Below are positions 36,231 through 50,272 of a DNA stretch of 64,000 bases, piece by piece. The stretch is taken from positions 248,001 through 312,000 of the forward strand of contig VWZX01009002.1 in assembly GCA_013399015.1 (NCBI GenBank). The letters run 5' to 3'. Both the position numbers and the translations under genes were made by a program. Each line of letters opens with the position of its first letter. Positions within the stretch are counted from its first letter, which is position 1. Below the pieces are notes generated by a model. It was not told where the DNA came from, ran no database searches, and saw only the letters and a list, made by a program, of their open reading frames with translations. Source of the DNA: Galbula dea. Its lineage: Eukaryota > Chordata > Aves > Piciformes > Galbulidae.

Positions 36231-39200
36231 GAAGGGCCTTGCTGTGGCGGCTTTTGCCGTTGTCCCTCGAGTGTTGAAGGCAGTGACAGTTTACGAGTGG
36301 CCTCATTGTTCCAGAGCTGCATCCTCTCTCTTGCTGGACGCTGTCCTTGTGTGGAGTGAGGCTGCAGCTCTCCCCAAGGGCCTGCATGGGTTATTTCCTT
36401 CCAGCTCCTGCCTGAGAGCACTGCCTGGCACCAGGTGTTGCCATGTGGTCAATACTGCTGGAGTTACGTTGCATGTTATTCCTTCTTTTTTTCTTCCCTG
36501 GCAGGAAGTAACAATGTGTGTTACCCTCAAGGGTGCTGCTGCATTGTCATCTTCATACCTGGATTGCCCTGCTTTTGTTGTAATTGAAAGTAAGAAGTGC
36601 AGCTATGCTCTTCAAATAAATGAAGCAACTGAGAACTGGAGGTTCCGAAGGGCTTTCATTCCTATGCAATTCTGATGCTACACTTGGATGTTCAGAACAG
36701 TGGAAAGCTCCAGTGCCAGACATTGATCTACCCTGCATCTGCCCAAGATACACTGGAAAAATACATATTCCTCCCCACCAAGCTGCCTGTAGCACCAGTA
36801 TTAATGAGTGATGCAGATACTAGAAACAGCTGCTCAATCTCTTACCTGCAGAAGCTAAAATAGCTTCTCCTCTGGATAGCTCTTTCAGTCCTCTATTGCA
36901 CTATTTGTAATTATTTTCACTTCAGGGTAAACCACAAGAGCCATATTCATAGCCTCTCATTGTTTTAGCTTGCTGTCTTGTTTCCTCCTTGCCCAGAGGC
37001 ATTTCTAAATTGAGCTCAGGCCAAGAAGGAAGGAGAAATGTGGAGCATGAGTTTCTTGCTCATGCAGAAGGTTGGCACTTGGAGTTGGTACAGTAAGGGT
37101 TGGTTAGTTTCTTCTCCTCAGAGTCAAGCAGAAAGGAGTCTGTCCATCAGCTGTCATTCCCTGAAGAGGACTTGCACTTAGGTCTCCAGGGGACCTTGTG
37201 CAAGGGAGGATTCCTGTCTTCAGTCATGATTCACAGGATGGAAGAGTGGAAGGACCTAAGTTTCACACCAGTACCAAGATGGAATTTCTTTCTAAGTGGA
37301 ATTGACAGCCTATTACTAAGCTGTCTCAGAAATAAAGTTTTATCTTTAAAAAAGATTGTATCCTGTATCTTTTATCTATATCTTTTAACCTTAAAAAAAA
37401 CCTTGAATAAACTTTTTGTCATCAAAAATTCCTTTGGGATTCAGGTGCACTCTTCCCCACTCTCTTACTTTTGCCACTTCCTTTACTGACTTAGTATTTC
37501 CACAGTGTGGTGTTTTCCTAGATCTACACTTTGATTCTCATGTCTCAGATAAAGATGTCATTAAGAGGAGGCACATCCTATGGCTCTCCAGATACTCTGG
37601 TTGTATGTTTTGGGATGCTGGCCTGGCAAGAGGTGCAGTCTTGGTGATCTAAGCTCCTCTTTGGAGCTTAGTTATGTAGTGCTCCACTACTGGTTTTAAG
37701 GTGCTGGAGGAGGAAGATCAAGCAAATAGCAATAGTAGTACAAGAGGTTAGGGCAATGGACAGTAAGGAGAAAGAGGTGGAATAATGATGACAGTGTGGC
37801 TTAGACTGTATGTAGGGAGAACTATTAACTCTTCCAGAGAGAAGAAGTGTTAGCAAGCAATAGGAAAGATGAAAGTAGAACTTGTTTGAGTCAGTATTGG
37901 AGAAATATGACAAAGAGCTTCTGTTACAGAGCATGTTTGAGTCTGGAGAAAAATAGTTTTGGTAAGATTATTAGGAAAAATACTATTTGGAGCAAAAGCA
38001 GATTCATAATTAAGGTTCTTAATTTCAAAGGTCAAACTTGAAGAAATTAAGGGAATGAGTTAGTGATGACAACTGCATCTAGGTGGTTGAGGACTTGGAT
38101 GTGGTGAAGTCCTGACAGCTGTCAAGTCTCTCTGCAAAAAAATAACTAGAATTCATATCTCAGGATGGACAGTCAGTCTCAGCTGGAGAAATAGTCACTT
38201 CAAAAGGGTTACTGGGAGAAATCAAAAGCTTGAAAGGGATGGAACAAAATGATTGCTTGAAAAATATTAAGAAGTGTAAGAATAAAGGGAGAATTGTCAG
38301 AAGCACAGTTGAGTTTCCTTACAAAGGAAATTAAAACAGAGGCTAATGAGAAAGAAGATATGGAAACAAATGTTTCCACATTGGAGATGAAAGCAGAAAG
38401 CCTATCACATACCCATCTGAAACTTCAGAAGATCTTTATTCAGCCAGAAATTTCCATTAATGATGCAGGTACAAAAATATGAGCTGTAATAATGAAAAGT
38501 GCTGATGAAACAAAATAGTGAGAAGCTTTCAATATGAGAGGGATCAAAACTGGATGACCTTGAGAACCTGAATAATAGAATGGATTAACTTTAATAACTC
38601 AGCTTGCAAGGAGACTGATAGCAGTACTTTCTGCTGGGGAGGGGAACCTCATTAGTTGGAAGAGACACTAGGTAGAAAGTGCTCCTTGTTTTAGTTGATG
38701 ATGACCAAGTCATAGACATGATCCAGCTGCCAAAAAAGTTACTAAAATCACATGACACAACAGGGCAGCTATTTCCACTGGATACTGCAGATAAAAACAT
38801 TGATCTCCTCTTATCTGAAACAGTTTGTGCAATTCTGCTAGCTATTGTTTAGGAAAGATTAGGTCACACTGCAGGAGGTACAGAGAAAGACTCAAAGGAT
38901 GACCAGAAAATGGAGAATCTGTTTTCTGAGGGGGGGTGGTAAAAGTGATTCATTTAGTTTAGTGAAATAAAAGGTGGAAAGAAGTGTGATTTCAGCCTAG
39001 GAACATTAAAAATAAGCATTGGTTAAGACAAAAGCTTTTCAAGCTAAAGGGTAGTACTATGTGAAGAAAAAATGGTTTTAAATGATTGCTGAATTTGTCA
39101 AAACAGACATAGCTATCATGTTAGACAAGAAACAGTGCTGCTTCTAAAGCACTTCTGTGTTCCTCCACAACATTACAAAGTAAGCTTTATGAAAACAACA

Positions 39201-42200
39201 AAATGATAGATTTGTGCAAGGAGATCTGATCATGAAAACTGATTGCAAACAAAACATGAACTCCAAAAGGGGGGAAGAGAACGAATCCCATGTAGGCACA
39301 TCGTTCTTCATGATCCTGCTGGTTTCTGTCAAGACTGGGGCCATTTTCATCCCTATTCAAAATCACTGATGTAGGTCTAGATATTATTGCTCAGTAATGA
39401 AAGTGGTCTAAATTTCTCTCAGCAAGAAAAAAACCAGCTGTGCAGGGTGTGCTCTGTAGATTGTCTTCTGCACAAGCTGGGAGGAGGAAAGGAGAAAGTT
39501 TTTGCAAAGGCCACTTTCAGATTGCATGGAGAATCTTTCTATTCCAGAGGGAGAAAATTAATGGTAAGGGAGGACAGCACATTTGAAAACACAGCCTGGG
39601 TCATGATTTGAGCTGCTTTCTTGAGAGGGAATCTTACAAAATAGTTCCAGAGCTATCTTAAAAGGAGGGGAGTGGTTGTATTCTTATTTTACATCATAGA
39701 ACACAAACCACAGGGCTATTACCTGTAATTAATGCTCCCTTTCTACCTTTCCAGTTGTCTTTTCTGCATGTTGTTTTCCTTTGTTCACTTCCCAATGCAC
39801 ACTGCTTTAATCCTCCATAGTTTCATTCTTCTTGAGGTGGATATGGGGATGCATATGTTCTCCCATCATGTACTATTTTCTTCATTCCCTTCCCCATTTC
39901 ACAAGACACACACTTAAATTAGGAGGATTCCACAGAAACACTTTGTTTGGTTGTTTGTTTTTAATTTTGTAGCTAAGAACTGGATCTGTTCCATGAGCAA
40001 AACAAAAAGAAGGGGACTGGCCATCACAAAAGGGCAGGTGTTGTGAACAACTTGGGGAGGGTGGGGAGAGAGTTTATTTAAATTAACAACTGTGAATATC
40101 TTGATAAGAGGTCAAGGAATAATTTGCTGATAGGTATGAGGTCAGTTAAAAGAAGATTATGTTTCTTGTGGTGATCTGCATTCCTGACTCTGTGCTTTCT
40201 GTCTATTTTATAATCAGTTTATTACCTCTTAGTGGCACACAGCTCTTTGCTGCTATAAAGCATAAAAATGCTTCTTGAAAGTATGTTTTAGAGAAGCCTA
40301 TTTACTTTTTTAAAAGAGTATTTCATTGCCTTTTTCAGCACATTAATACTGAAAACCTTTGGTGTAATACAGATCCCAGCATCAATAGAAGGAAAAAAAA
40401 AGGTACAGCCTGCAAAGGGCAGGAGGAGGAGGAGGAGGTAGAGGGATGGTTTTTAAGTATGGGTAGTGTAAATGCTCTGTAATCCCTTACCATTCTCTGA
40501 CTGATGATAGACTACATGCACTGCCTGTTACTGCACTATTGATTGCAATCAGATGATAAAATCATTGCACAGAGAAAGAAACCACTGCAGTGAAAATGAA
40601 AAGAGGGAAATGTAATGCATTCTTGATTCCAAAACGATTTCTTGGAATAAAATGAAAAATGCATAGCTGAGAGGTAGTTGTGGGAATAACAACATGCTGA
40701 AAAAATACAACCATTTTAAAAGAAAATTAATTTCACATTATGTATTTATCTTCAACAACCATCCCACACTTTTCATCAGCATTCCTTATGCTGCAAATTT
40801 TCCTCACTCGCAGCTTTAGCTTTACTTACAATTAATCCACTGGTATTATGGTGATGGAGATTCTTGCTGGAATGCATTAACTTCTTCTGTTAAATCCCCC
40901 CTGAGGCAAACCACTTGAAAAATATTTCCTTTGTCTAGGACACACAGTTTAGTAGCTCTCTTCTTGCAGTGAGATAGCAGTTCTTTTTGCAGTGATTTAC
41001 CTAGACCATCCAAATACAAAACCTGCATTAAATTATGCTACCTTAAGAGATCTGAGACGCTTAAGAGATCTGAGCATTCCATTACTCAGGCACCATTGTG
41101 TGAGGGAAAATGTTGGCCTGATCCCATTGCTGTTCAAGCTCATACTTACAGAAACATTCAGTTGTTGCCATGTGGAGTTGCAATGATGTAGAGAGGTTAG
41201 GAACTGAGTAACTTTTGGCTTACAGAGACCAAGCAGACCTTTCAACTCGTGGGTGACAGCGTACACCTTTAGTATTTTTCTTATTCAGACAAAGAGATTT
41301 ACTGTGTGCTTCAGAAGAAGGAGGATCAGGACTTCTGGAGGGAAGATTTCACAGCTTCTGAAACAGCCTGTTTCAATGCTTCACAATCCTAACTGAATGG
41401 ATTCATAATACCCAACTTAAATCTCTGCTGCAAATTCATCTGATCTTTGTCCTCCCTTTAGTTGTCAGGGTGGAAAAACAGCCACCAAATCTTTCTGGCA
41501 GCTTTCCACAGTTTGGAATGCTGCTATAATGTTCCACCTTGATCTCTTCAATTCTCAATTTACTGCTCTATTTCTAAACCATCTAAACTCTGTTCCTTCA
41601 ACTTTCCTCACAGCTCCTGTTTCCTAAACTCTCCTTGCTGTCACACTTCCCCTGCAATGGATTGCCATTGTCTTCCTTCAAGCACAGTGACCACTGATGA
41701 ACTCAGTGCTACACTTGCTGGGGCTCTGCCAGAGCTAAGTGGAATAATTACTCTGTCATCTACTACATTGTTGACTCTTTAATTTGTGACCTCCCACATT
41801 GTTTTCTGCCTGTGCAGTCATTTCCTATTCTATATTAAACTTCTTTCATCAGACTTTTCTTTCCAAAACATTATCTGGTTTGTACTTTTTCTGATTGATT
41901 TTGGGTTGCTGCTTGAATTTCTAAGTCCTGATTTAAGTGCTGTTTACATCCTCCAAAGCACTTCACTACTTTCCCCAACCTGAAGCCATCTTCAGACTGT
42001 GGCAGTGCACCCATGTGCCATCACCCAGGAAGTGTGGAATAAAACTGGCCTCAAGACAAAGTTCTGTAGCTCTCCTCCAGAGAAACTTTCCCATATTGAT
42101 AGAAAAACGTTAATTATTGCAGTTTGAGAACAATTTTTCAGCTGTTGTTCACCTCCCAGGTTGCTATTTACCTCTAGAACACACTGTTGTGGCTTACTTA

Positions 42201-45200
42201 GGAAAATGCTGTGTGGGACAAGTGTCAAAAGCTGACAAAAGTCCATCATTGTCAAGATGCATCATATTTGCTGTTTGTACTTACCTGCTAGAGCAATTAT
42301 CCTGTCAGAGAAGGAGATTAGCATCAACTGATATGATTCATTTCATGGCAAACCCATGTTGACTGTTTTAAAATAATAATCATCTTCCAGATATTTAGTG
42401 ATTCTTCATCTACTAGTTCATCCTGTTTCAAGGGATAGAAGTTAGCCTGACAAGTACAAAATGCCCTAAGCCCTCTCTGCTCTCTTTTAAAAGTTAAGTA
42501 TTGAATTTATAGTTTTCCAGGGTTTGAACCTTCCTTGTTTGCTGTTAGTTCTTGATCAGCAGATCACCTCCAGATATCTTGTGGCCCAGCAGTATGCAGA
42601 GAGCAGGATGAGTAACTCTAAAGTAAGTTGAAGGTAAGCACAGAGGACTCTCTTGTACACCATAGGAAACTGAACCCATTGCTCTCTCCATTCCCTGTGC
42701 TGCCTGTTTGTACAGAGCAATTCTAAGAGTCCTAATTTATTATTTGCTTAATATAGCTTTTTAAAGCACACTAGTATTGATATCAGGACTGAAAAAGATC
42801 CCAAGGACATTGTTTCCTCTGTTTCACTGCACATTAAAGCAACATTGGTAGAGGAGCTAAAGGAGACAGCCAGGAAACTGTTAAAACACAAAGACATTGG
42901 CACTGAGCTTTGCTTTTCCCTGTCAGAAGGAGCTGATCTCACACACACGACCCTTTAAACCAATAAATCAATGGCAAACTCATGACCTTATTTGCTGTAA
43001 TGAATCAATTGTATTGCTATGTTCTGCAGAATATCAAACAGCAGCAAACCTGGTTTCCCTGCCCAGTGTGCTCTGCCTGCTTCAGTGCTGTGCTGAAGCT
43101 CTGCTTAAAATAAAAAAAATGCATGTTTCAGCTTGATAAGGCATATCAAATGTTAACATTTGTTACCTATTCATACTTCACTTGCTAGTATTTGGTACTA
43201 GCCAGCAGAGGTAGCAAAGTTGTGCTGTCCCTGCATTTCCCATCTAACATTTTAAATGTTTAAAAATTACCCCCCAAAAAAACCTCTAAAGGATATTCCT
43301 AGGAAAAAATACAGTCTATTAATGAATGGTGACACTGAAATGTTTTTATTAGCTTGGTAGCCAAAAGCTATGGCTGCCTTCTTAGAGTAGTGTGTAGGGC
43401 ACCCCTGAAAAAGACATCAACATCCTGGGGTTGGGGCTGAGGATTTGTTGGCAGGACCTTATGTGGCACTCACAAGGACAGTTTTTCACCAGCCTATGAC
43501 TATCTCCCTGTAGCAAAGACTCAAAAAGCTCAAGGAGCTCAATACATATTTCTGTGCAATCAAAACAAATACTGTTAAATGCATTTTGTGTCAGTCTGTG
43601 GGTTTCTCTATGCCTGTCAGGCTCTAGATCTCTGTGAAGTTTTCCCTACCTGGGAATAGCTCTGGAAGGTGATTATGTTTTTGAAAGACTGCTTACTGTC
43701 ACCACAACAGCCCCACCTGCAGCACCACCCCTTAAAAGGTTCCAGTGCCTTCCCTTCTTAGGACCAAGCAAGCAGAGTGTTGGTCTGCAATAGTTACACT
43801 TGTGTAGGAACCCTTGTCACAGATAAAAATAATTTGAATTAAAAAATAACTTTTGCTTCAGAGAATTTTCAAGCTAAATACCAAATAAGACAAGAGGTGA
43901 CAAACACAGACAAAGGGAAAGAATCTAGGAGGCAATTAATTCTCACCTTCCTCCCCTTCCTAACCTCCTGCATGGACTGTAGGAAGTTACACAGTACTTG
44001 GGAAGCAGTATGGACTTGTAAGTGTAAAATGAAGTGCAAAAAAACCCCAAACCCAACCATGATTGTAGATAATCCTGGCATATTAGCCATCAAATGAAAG
44101 ATGCTTTGGGCTGGATTCATCTGGTCAAATGTGGATATCCTCAAAAAATGGATATGACTATCTAAGCCAGTTTTCTTGACCTGTCTATAACCAGTGGAGA
44201 GGAATTGTAGGGCATCACCCTGCTTCATTCTAAGGAAAGTCCTGATATAGATAAGGGTCCATATCTGTCTATCTATATATCTATCACAAAATAACATAAA
44301 ATAACATCTTCTAATTTGTAACCCATTTTCACACTGCCTTCCTTCCTCTCACTCCCCCCAAATACACAACTTAGACTTTTACAGTCTACTTAGAGAGGCA
44401 TTTAGCTTCACTTAAGAAGTAACTATGACTCACTGCTGGCCCTCTGAGGCCAGCCAGGTAATGCTGCTGGCAGCAAATGGCTACTGTTCTGCCTCTTGAG
44501 AGTGGTTAAATTTCAACAAGGTGGGAAATCAACTCTTAATACCCATCTTTCAAAGCCCTGCAAGATCTATGCTGAAGTGTTAGTATGTAAATGTAAGCCC
44601 TTTTTATTTATGAGAGACAGCTCTGTGGAGGTGGGCAACATCAGCCTGCTGTACTTCCTTTCCAATATGACATTAATTATAACACACCGGCCCCTTTTCC
44701 ATGTGCTGAGTCACACTGATAATCAAATACCACATATAATTCACTTCACCCCTTGCTCTGAAAGTCTCTGGCAAATATGAAACATATGCTATGCACAGTT
44801 CTTCCAGAGGGCAAGTGGCTGTGTGAAGGGATTTGCTTAGATGTGTAATCAGAAGAGACCATTGTGAGTCTAGGAGCTGACTTCTTGCACTATGTAGACC
44901 TAGAACCTCATGTGGAAATTTTGGTGAAGCCCAGCACAGTTTGAGATCTGATGTCTGCAGTAAAATGCCCAGGTGAGTAGAAAAGGAGGAGTTTGGGGGA
45001 ATGATTTTACTCCTCCAAACCTGGTAGGAGACAGTGAGTTCTGTGTGTCGGGATCATCTCTTCTTGGTCTTGGGATGGGTTTCTTAGGTGCTGCTGCCAT
45101 TTCAGATCATAAGCACAGGGAATGTTTTTGTTTAGTTGAATGACCTGGCAGCCAGGTTTCTCTGTACAGTGACAGTACAGAGAGTAACAGAAACCTGGGA

Positions 45201-48200
45201 ATGAGCCTCTCAGTAATGTAACAGAATTAAGCCGTTTTCTTCAGAATACCTTTTCCTGCTATGCTTCTATGTCAGTGTATTTTTTAGAAGCACTTTGAAC
45301 TACTTCTTGCTTGCTGCAATTTGATTGGATTTTGATTAATTTAAGCTTTTTTTTTCCTGCTTTCATTTGCAAAAAGCAAGAGATACTGTCCTGTGAAATG
45401 TGAAAAGTCTGCTAATAGGAGAGGTGATACAGCAAGCATATGAAAGTGTTCAGATTTGGGTTAGGGAAAGATAATAGCTAATTGTCTGAGCAATTATTTC
45501 TGTATTAGATAATGAGAGTTGCTGAAAATTGCTAGTTGTATAAATGAGACATCCTGCATTATTGATCAGGCTTCTTTGTTTTAGCTGCACTGTAGAAGAA
45601 TACATTTCACTTTCACATGGCTGTTTATCAGGTCTAAACCTGACATGCAATGATCCCTTTATAATGCAATTATTATTTTTTTTATTCAAAAAGCTAAATA
45701 CTGAAATATGTTTAAAGTAAGGCTGCATTATCTCTCTCTCATGGGCTACAGTGCAGGAACACATCCATTGACATAATCAGTTTGATCAGTCTAGTCTAGT
45801 GTCTTACCTCTACTTGTTAATAAGCACTTAATGTTTCAGGAGCCTAATAAAGCTGGTTACTGCAACTGAGCAATGTTATATGTAAGAGGAAGAGTCCTTC
45901 CTGACCTTGTGAGCTGGTTTACTCATTATATGAGGTGTAGTTACTTTTATTAATTAAAAGTAGAGAAAAAGAATATTGAAATACAATCTCTAAAGCCCTT
46001 GAGGTCAAACCTACACATTGTTTGCTGTTCCACATTGCTGTGACAGTTGTAATATTATCTAGTTTAATTTTGCTCAAAGGAATTGGGTTTCAAAGAAACC
46101 TGTTCTGAAAAGATGCATGAAAACAGAGCTAAATAGAAGCCATCATCCTGTCAGTGCCATAAGTTGATAATACCATGTTATGATTAAACATCTTGACCTT
46201 CACAAGTTATGGTAAAAAAAGGGGAGGAAAGTATATGTATTCCTTATAATCTTACTGTTTTTCTACAGAGGCACAATTTTTGCTTAGCTTTGTTGAAATA
46301 ATGATCATTGCACATATTTCAGAAGTGCCATCTTCTGTAATAGTAATTCCTTTAAAAACAACAGAAAGAAAGAGATAGGTGTTAGTGAGGCCTCTTTACA
46401 CCAGGGTTTTAGAACAGGAGAGGCTTTGCAGTCAATTATTTATGTGCAGTAAGTACTGAAAGCCTTTTTATCTCAGAATAATCAATGTCTGGCTGAAGCT
46501 TGAGAACACTAATAGCTAATCTTAAAAGACCTGCTCCAGTGTCAGTTGAAATAACAGCAGAGCTCCTATTGATTTTAAGTGAAGGGGAACAAGGCCAAAA
46601 AGTATTGCTCTGGGAGATAATTTTAGATAATCAGTTGAAAACACCTGTAAAAGAACAGAAAACTTGACTAGCACTCTCCACATAATACAAGAGGAAGTAT
46701 TTCAGCAGACAGGAGCCCTTGGCTGCAAACTGGTGTATCTGTATTTTCTGGAGCCTTGTCTGAGTGTGTTTCTACTGAGCTGGTGTTACTGCCTCTGGGA
46801 ACAGACAAATGGCAATTGGAAAGTTAGAAGCAAACTGGGAAGGGATGGGGAGACTCAGTGAAATATTGAAATACCTGCACATCTTTTTGTTCAGCACTCA
46901 AGTTACTTTATTTTTTGAATCCTCAGCATTTTTTTTCTCTCCAGGATATGCTCTCAGTCACTCTGTTGGGTCTTTTGTTGTTATCTCTCTGCAGCAGCTC
47001 TGATACTGTTTGCCTGCATCAGTGAAGAGTGGTTTGTGGTATGTGGGAGCTTCTCTCCTCCTGGGACTCCTGGAAAATAACATGAGAAGTGAAGGAAGTG
47101 ACATCCAGAAAGCAAGAGGTAGTACCAGTGCTTCAGGAGACGTTTTGATGCAGGCTTGCATTTGTGGGTGCTGCATCAGCTTCTAGGGCTGGGTTGGACA
47201 AAGAAGCCAAGGAGATGTTCAAGGATTGCAGGGGAGAAGGAAAGAGGAGTTCCTGGCACACTGGAGCCATTCTGTTCTCAGATGGGCCTGCTGTTTTCTG
47301 AGTTTGCATGAATGATGAAGGGTGGATTTTGGCTGCATTTGGAAGAAGATCTGAAGTATTATTAAAGAAAAAATCCCCAGAATACAACCTACTTGTCCAT
47401 CCAAGCCAAATATGCTGTCAGAACTTCATTTTAAAGTTCCTTTTCATCTGCTTATCTAAAAAAATTAGGAAACACAAGGAATAAGGCAGGAATGGGTCTG
47501 ATGAATACAGTAGTGATTAAAAATAGAAAGAAGTAAGTATGCTCTGTCCTGCCTTTTCTTCTGGGGTAAGGCATAGCAAGGCTTGTATTGCCCTTATTAA
47601 AAGCAGGTAGATTCCGTTTAACAGTGAGAATCTCTGAGCACAGTTGGGGTGGTGGGGGGGTTGGTGGTGTTCATCAATTGATTGGAGTTATTTTTGAGTA
47701 AAACAGATTATTTTCTGAAGCAAGGGATTCCTTTTCCATTCTTTTACTGGTAGTGCTGGGGGATGCCAGCACTGCCAGTGCTGAGTGACAATGTAGAAGA
47801 GTTTTCCTCTAGCAAGGAAGAGGCAGCATCAGGAAGCAGCCTGGAGATAAGCTGATAGGACTAAGCAGGGAAGTAGGACAGATACCCTGAGGAAGCATCT
47901 GGCAGAGCAAGGGAAAAGAGATGAATTCTTTCCAGGGAAAGACAGAAAAGGAGCTGTAGGGACCCAGCTTCTAGAAAAGAGCCCAAACTTCTGAAACTCC
48001 TTGGTACTTATGTGCTGAACTCAGACTGATTTCACTCTTAACAAGTGCTATATTTAGTTTCTCTATGGTCCTTAATAAAGTCCCAGTCCAATTTAGGAAT
48101 ATAATGGCCTCAAAGAGACTTGATTGTTTTAGTGATTTGTTGCCTTTTTTTTCCATCTCAGAATGGGTTTTTCTGCTCCTACAGGTAGGAGCCAAACCAC

Positions 48201-49900
48201 TGATCTTGGCAGAGCATATTTGATGGTCCAGTTTGGCATATATATTTCTAACCCATATACTTATATAGACCATAAAATCATAGAATCACAGAATGGTTTG
48301 GGTTGGAAAGGACCTTAAAGATCATCTACTTCCAACCTCTCTGCCATGGGCAAGGAATAAAATCATGTAGCAAAAAACTATTGAGAGTACTGCTAAGTGA
48401 TTTAAGAATACCCTGTTGAATAAACCAGAGGGAGTTTTCCCCCCTCTAAAACAGTAAGCCACATTCTCTCATTTCTCATTCAGTCACACATTAAGACAGA
48501 TTTGACCAAGTATTTTTAGTTGGAGATTTGGAGCAGCTAAAGTAAGAAATCCTCTTAATAAAAAAAAGAGCTTTTTAAAACTATCTTTTATACCAGTGTA
48601 ATTGCATTGACTTCACAAGATTTATTCCTAATACATTCTGATAGGAACAGAGTACTGGGTTTTGGGCACTTTTATTTTCTAGTGTGCTGTGGGGGCAATA
48701 ACAGTCTCACTGTGCTTGAATCCTTCTAATGAAAGAACTATTCTGTACAGCATTTCCCTTCTGCTAGTTGATGACATGCTCCAATACATAGGTAAATAAG
48801 AGCTCAATATGAATATAGAATACAAACATTACTGATTTTACTGATGGAGAAGATAGTTTGTGAAGCATCACAAGTCATCCTGGGTTTCCTGTAGGACTGC
48901 AAGCTGGGCAGGACAGAGCCAAGTCAGAGGCATTTGATAAACTGCAGCTATTTTCATCAATTTTGCTTTGAATGACAAGAAATATTAAGCTTCTGTCTTC
49001 CAGGGGAATATCTCTCAGTAAGCTATGTTTACCAACAGCTTTCAAATTTCAACCTCATGCTTTTGTTATTAAATGAAGCAAGATTGTAGGGGGAAAAACT
49101 TTCTTTTTTTAATTTATCTTTTATTAGACCACCTCATATTGTTGGATAAAAACCAGATAAGCTTTCGGGTGCAGAAATCCATCTTCAGTTTTGAAGCAGA
49201 AGCCAATTTGAAGCCAAGTGTAGGCTGGAGACAATTGTTTTGAGTGTAACTGTGTAATAGTAATCAGCTGAACAAATAGAAAAGTTAAAGGTGTTCAGCA
49301 CCTTGAAGCAGATGATGTTAGTGAGTCCCTTAAGTCTCCAGGACTTGAAAACAGAATAGAGCTGCAGGAATGGCACTGGGCAGTGACCCAGGAGTGTCTG
49401 CATTACCAGGGGCTTTGCTTTTCCCCTTGGGGAAGGCAAGAGGAAGAGTTGAATGGTTGCAAGCCCTGCTGTGCTGCGTGGCCTCTGGGACCTGTCTTAT
49501 TTAGCCAGTATCAACGTAGACTCCTCTCTCCCTTGAAGGGGAGGATTTAGAAGCCCCATAGCCTAAAAAATCTGCACCCTGGTCCAGTTTTCAGAAGTGC
49601 CTGCATTGCATTAACTTTACTCTAAAAATAAGATGAGATCTTGCCAGAAATCTTATCTTTATCAAGGTAATCCATCTATATTTGTCCATGCATTCCTTCT
49701 CTGAGCATTAAATTCAGATGGAGATTGTTCTTTTAGATGTTTGTGTAGATCTCTGCTGCTCTTTGTTACTCTCTGCTAAAACAATGCCATTGCTGCAGAA
49801 TTGTTTTGTTTTAATGTTATTCTTCAGCCTAATGAGAAGCATTAGGAAATCTCAGTAACTCTTCCTCTTTTAGAATGAGATTCTCTTCACTGAAAACTGC
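36231..49900. other. intergenic stretch between ZNF292 and CGA
   Basis: About 13.7 kb with no gene I can support. Open frames here are short and match nothing I know. A polyadenylation-type AATAAA at 37331 could end a short non-coding transcript from the ZNF292 promoter, but there is no other evidence. A diverged CR1-like patch is possible at about 38870-39010 and a CR1 end lies at 48271-48353. A GGA-type repeat is at 40424-40438. Confidence 0.7.
48271..48353 (-). repeat. CR1 LINE 3'-end fragment, minus orientation
   Basis: The plus strand reads AATCATAGAATCACAGAATG, then GTTTGGGTTGGAAAGGACCT and AAAGATCATCTACTTCCAAC. This is the reverse complement of the CR1 tail including the eight-base terminal repeats. 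It lies about 1.6 kb upstream of the CGA promoter elements. Confidence 0.88.
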
Positions 49901-49968
49901 AGCTGATGACTGGATGCTGGATGTTTGTGTTCCCCAACTTGCACACCACTAAGCTTGTGTTCACAAGC

Positions 49969-50148
49969 TGACCTTTCTTTCATTATGTAAGAAAAGAAGG
50001 AATCTTTTTAAAAGTCAAGTCAAAGATAAGATCAGCAGAGTGGGCTGGTAATTACATTAATTAATGTTCAGTCATTAGATAAAGTGCACAGTTGATCCTA
50101 TGGCTTAGAGGTGGGCGAGGAATAGGATCTGGCTTTACTGGTATAAAA
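49969..50148 (+). promoter_or_regulatory. CGA: CGA proximal promoter (GSE-, GATA- and JRE-like elements, TATA box)
   Basis: A TATA box, TATAAAA, lies at 50142-50148, putting the transcription start near 50172. Upstream are TGACCTTT (49969-49976), like the SF-1 gonadotrope-specific element, at about -200. AGATAAG (50024-50030), a GATA site, lies at about -145. TAATTACA (50049-50056), matching the junctional element of mammalian alpha-subunit genes and followed by TTAATTAAT, lies at about -120. These positions agree with those known for the human gene. GTGGGCG near 50112 resembles an EGR site. I see no TGACGTCA CRE, in line with the lack of placental expression expected in a bird. Function is inferred from motif and position. 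Confidence 0.65.
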
Positions 50149-50171
50149 GAAAGAGGCAACTTTTCCCACAT

Positions 50172-50272
50172 CCATCAGCCCCAGGAACATACATCCAAGC
50201 AATCAGTGACAGCTCTCTTTCAGACACCACCCTGCAGTTTCTCAGCTGATCTAGTCTTGTTGAACAGGAAAG
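50172..50272 (+). other. CGA: CGA exon 1 (5' UTR, start estimated)
   Basis: The start is placed about 24 bases after the TATA box. The end is a clear donor, GGAAAG/GTAATG. About 100 bases of untranslated leader is the usual arrangement for CGA, whose coding region starts in exon 2. Without transcript data the 5' limit could move by several bases. Confidence 0.6.

Noticed and set aside
36244..36675. 143-codon plus-strand frame near the possible divergent transcript
   Set aside because: The protein matches nothing I know and has no domain, signal or repeat; length alone in this composition is not evidence.
38294..38482. Glu/Lys-rich 62-codon frame that looks like a coiled coil
   Set aside because: It is short, stops soon on both sides, and no parent gene or element could be recognised. 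It may be a decayed retrocopy or chance.
38870..39010. Possible very old CR1 copy (AAAGACTCAAAGGATGACCA and following)
   Set aside because: The resemblance to CR1 is too weak by eye to list as a feature; a repeat-library alignment would decide.
43869..44297. 142-codon minus-strand frame in the ZNF292-CGA interval
   Set aside because: It has no recognisable domain, no promoter or splice context and ordinary AT-rich composition. It is most likely chance.
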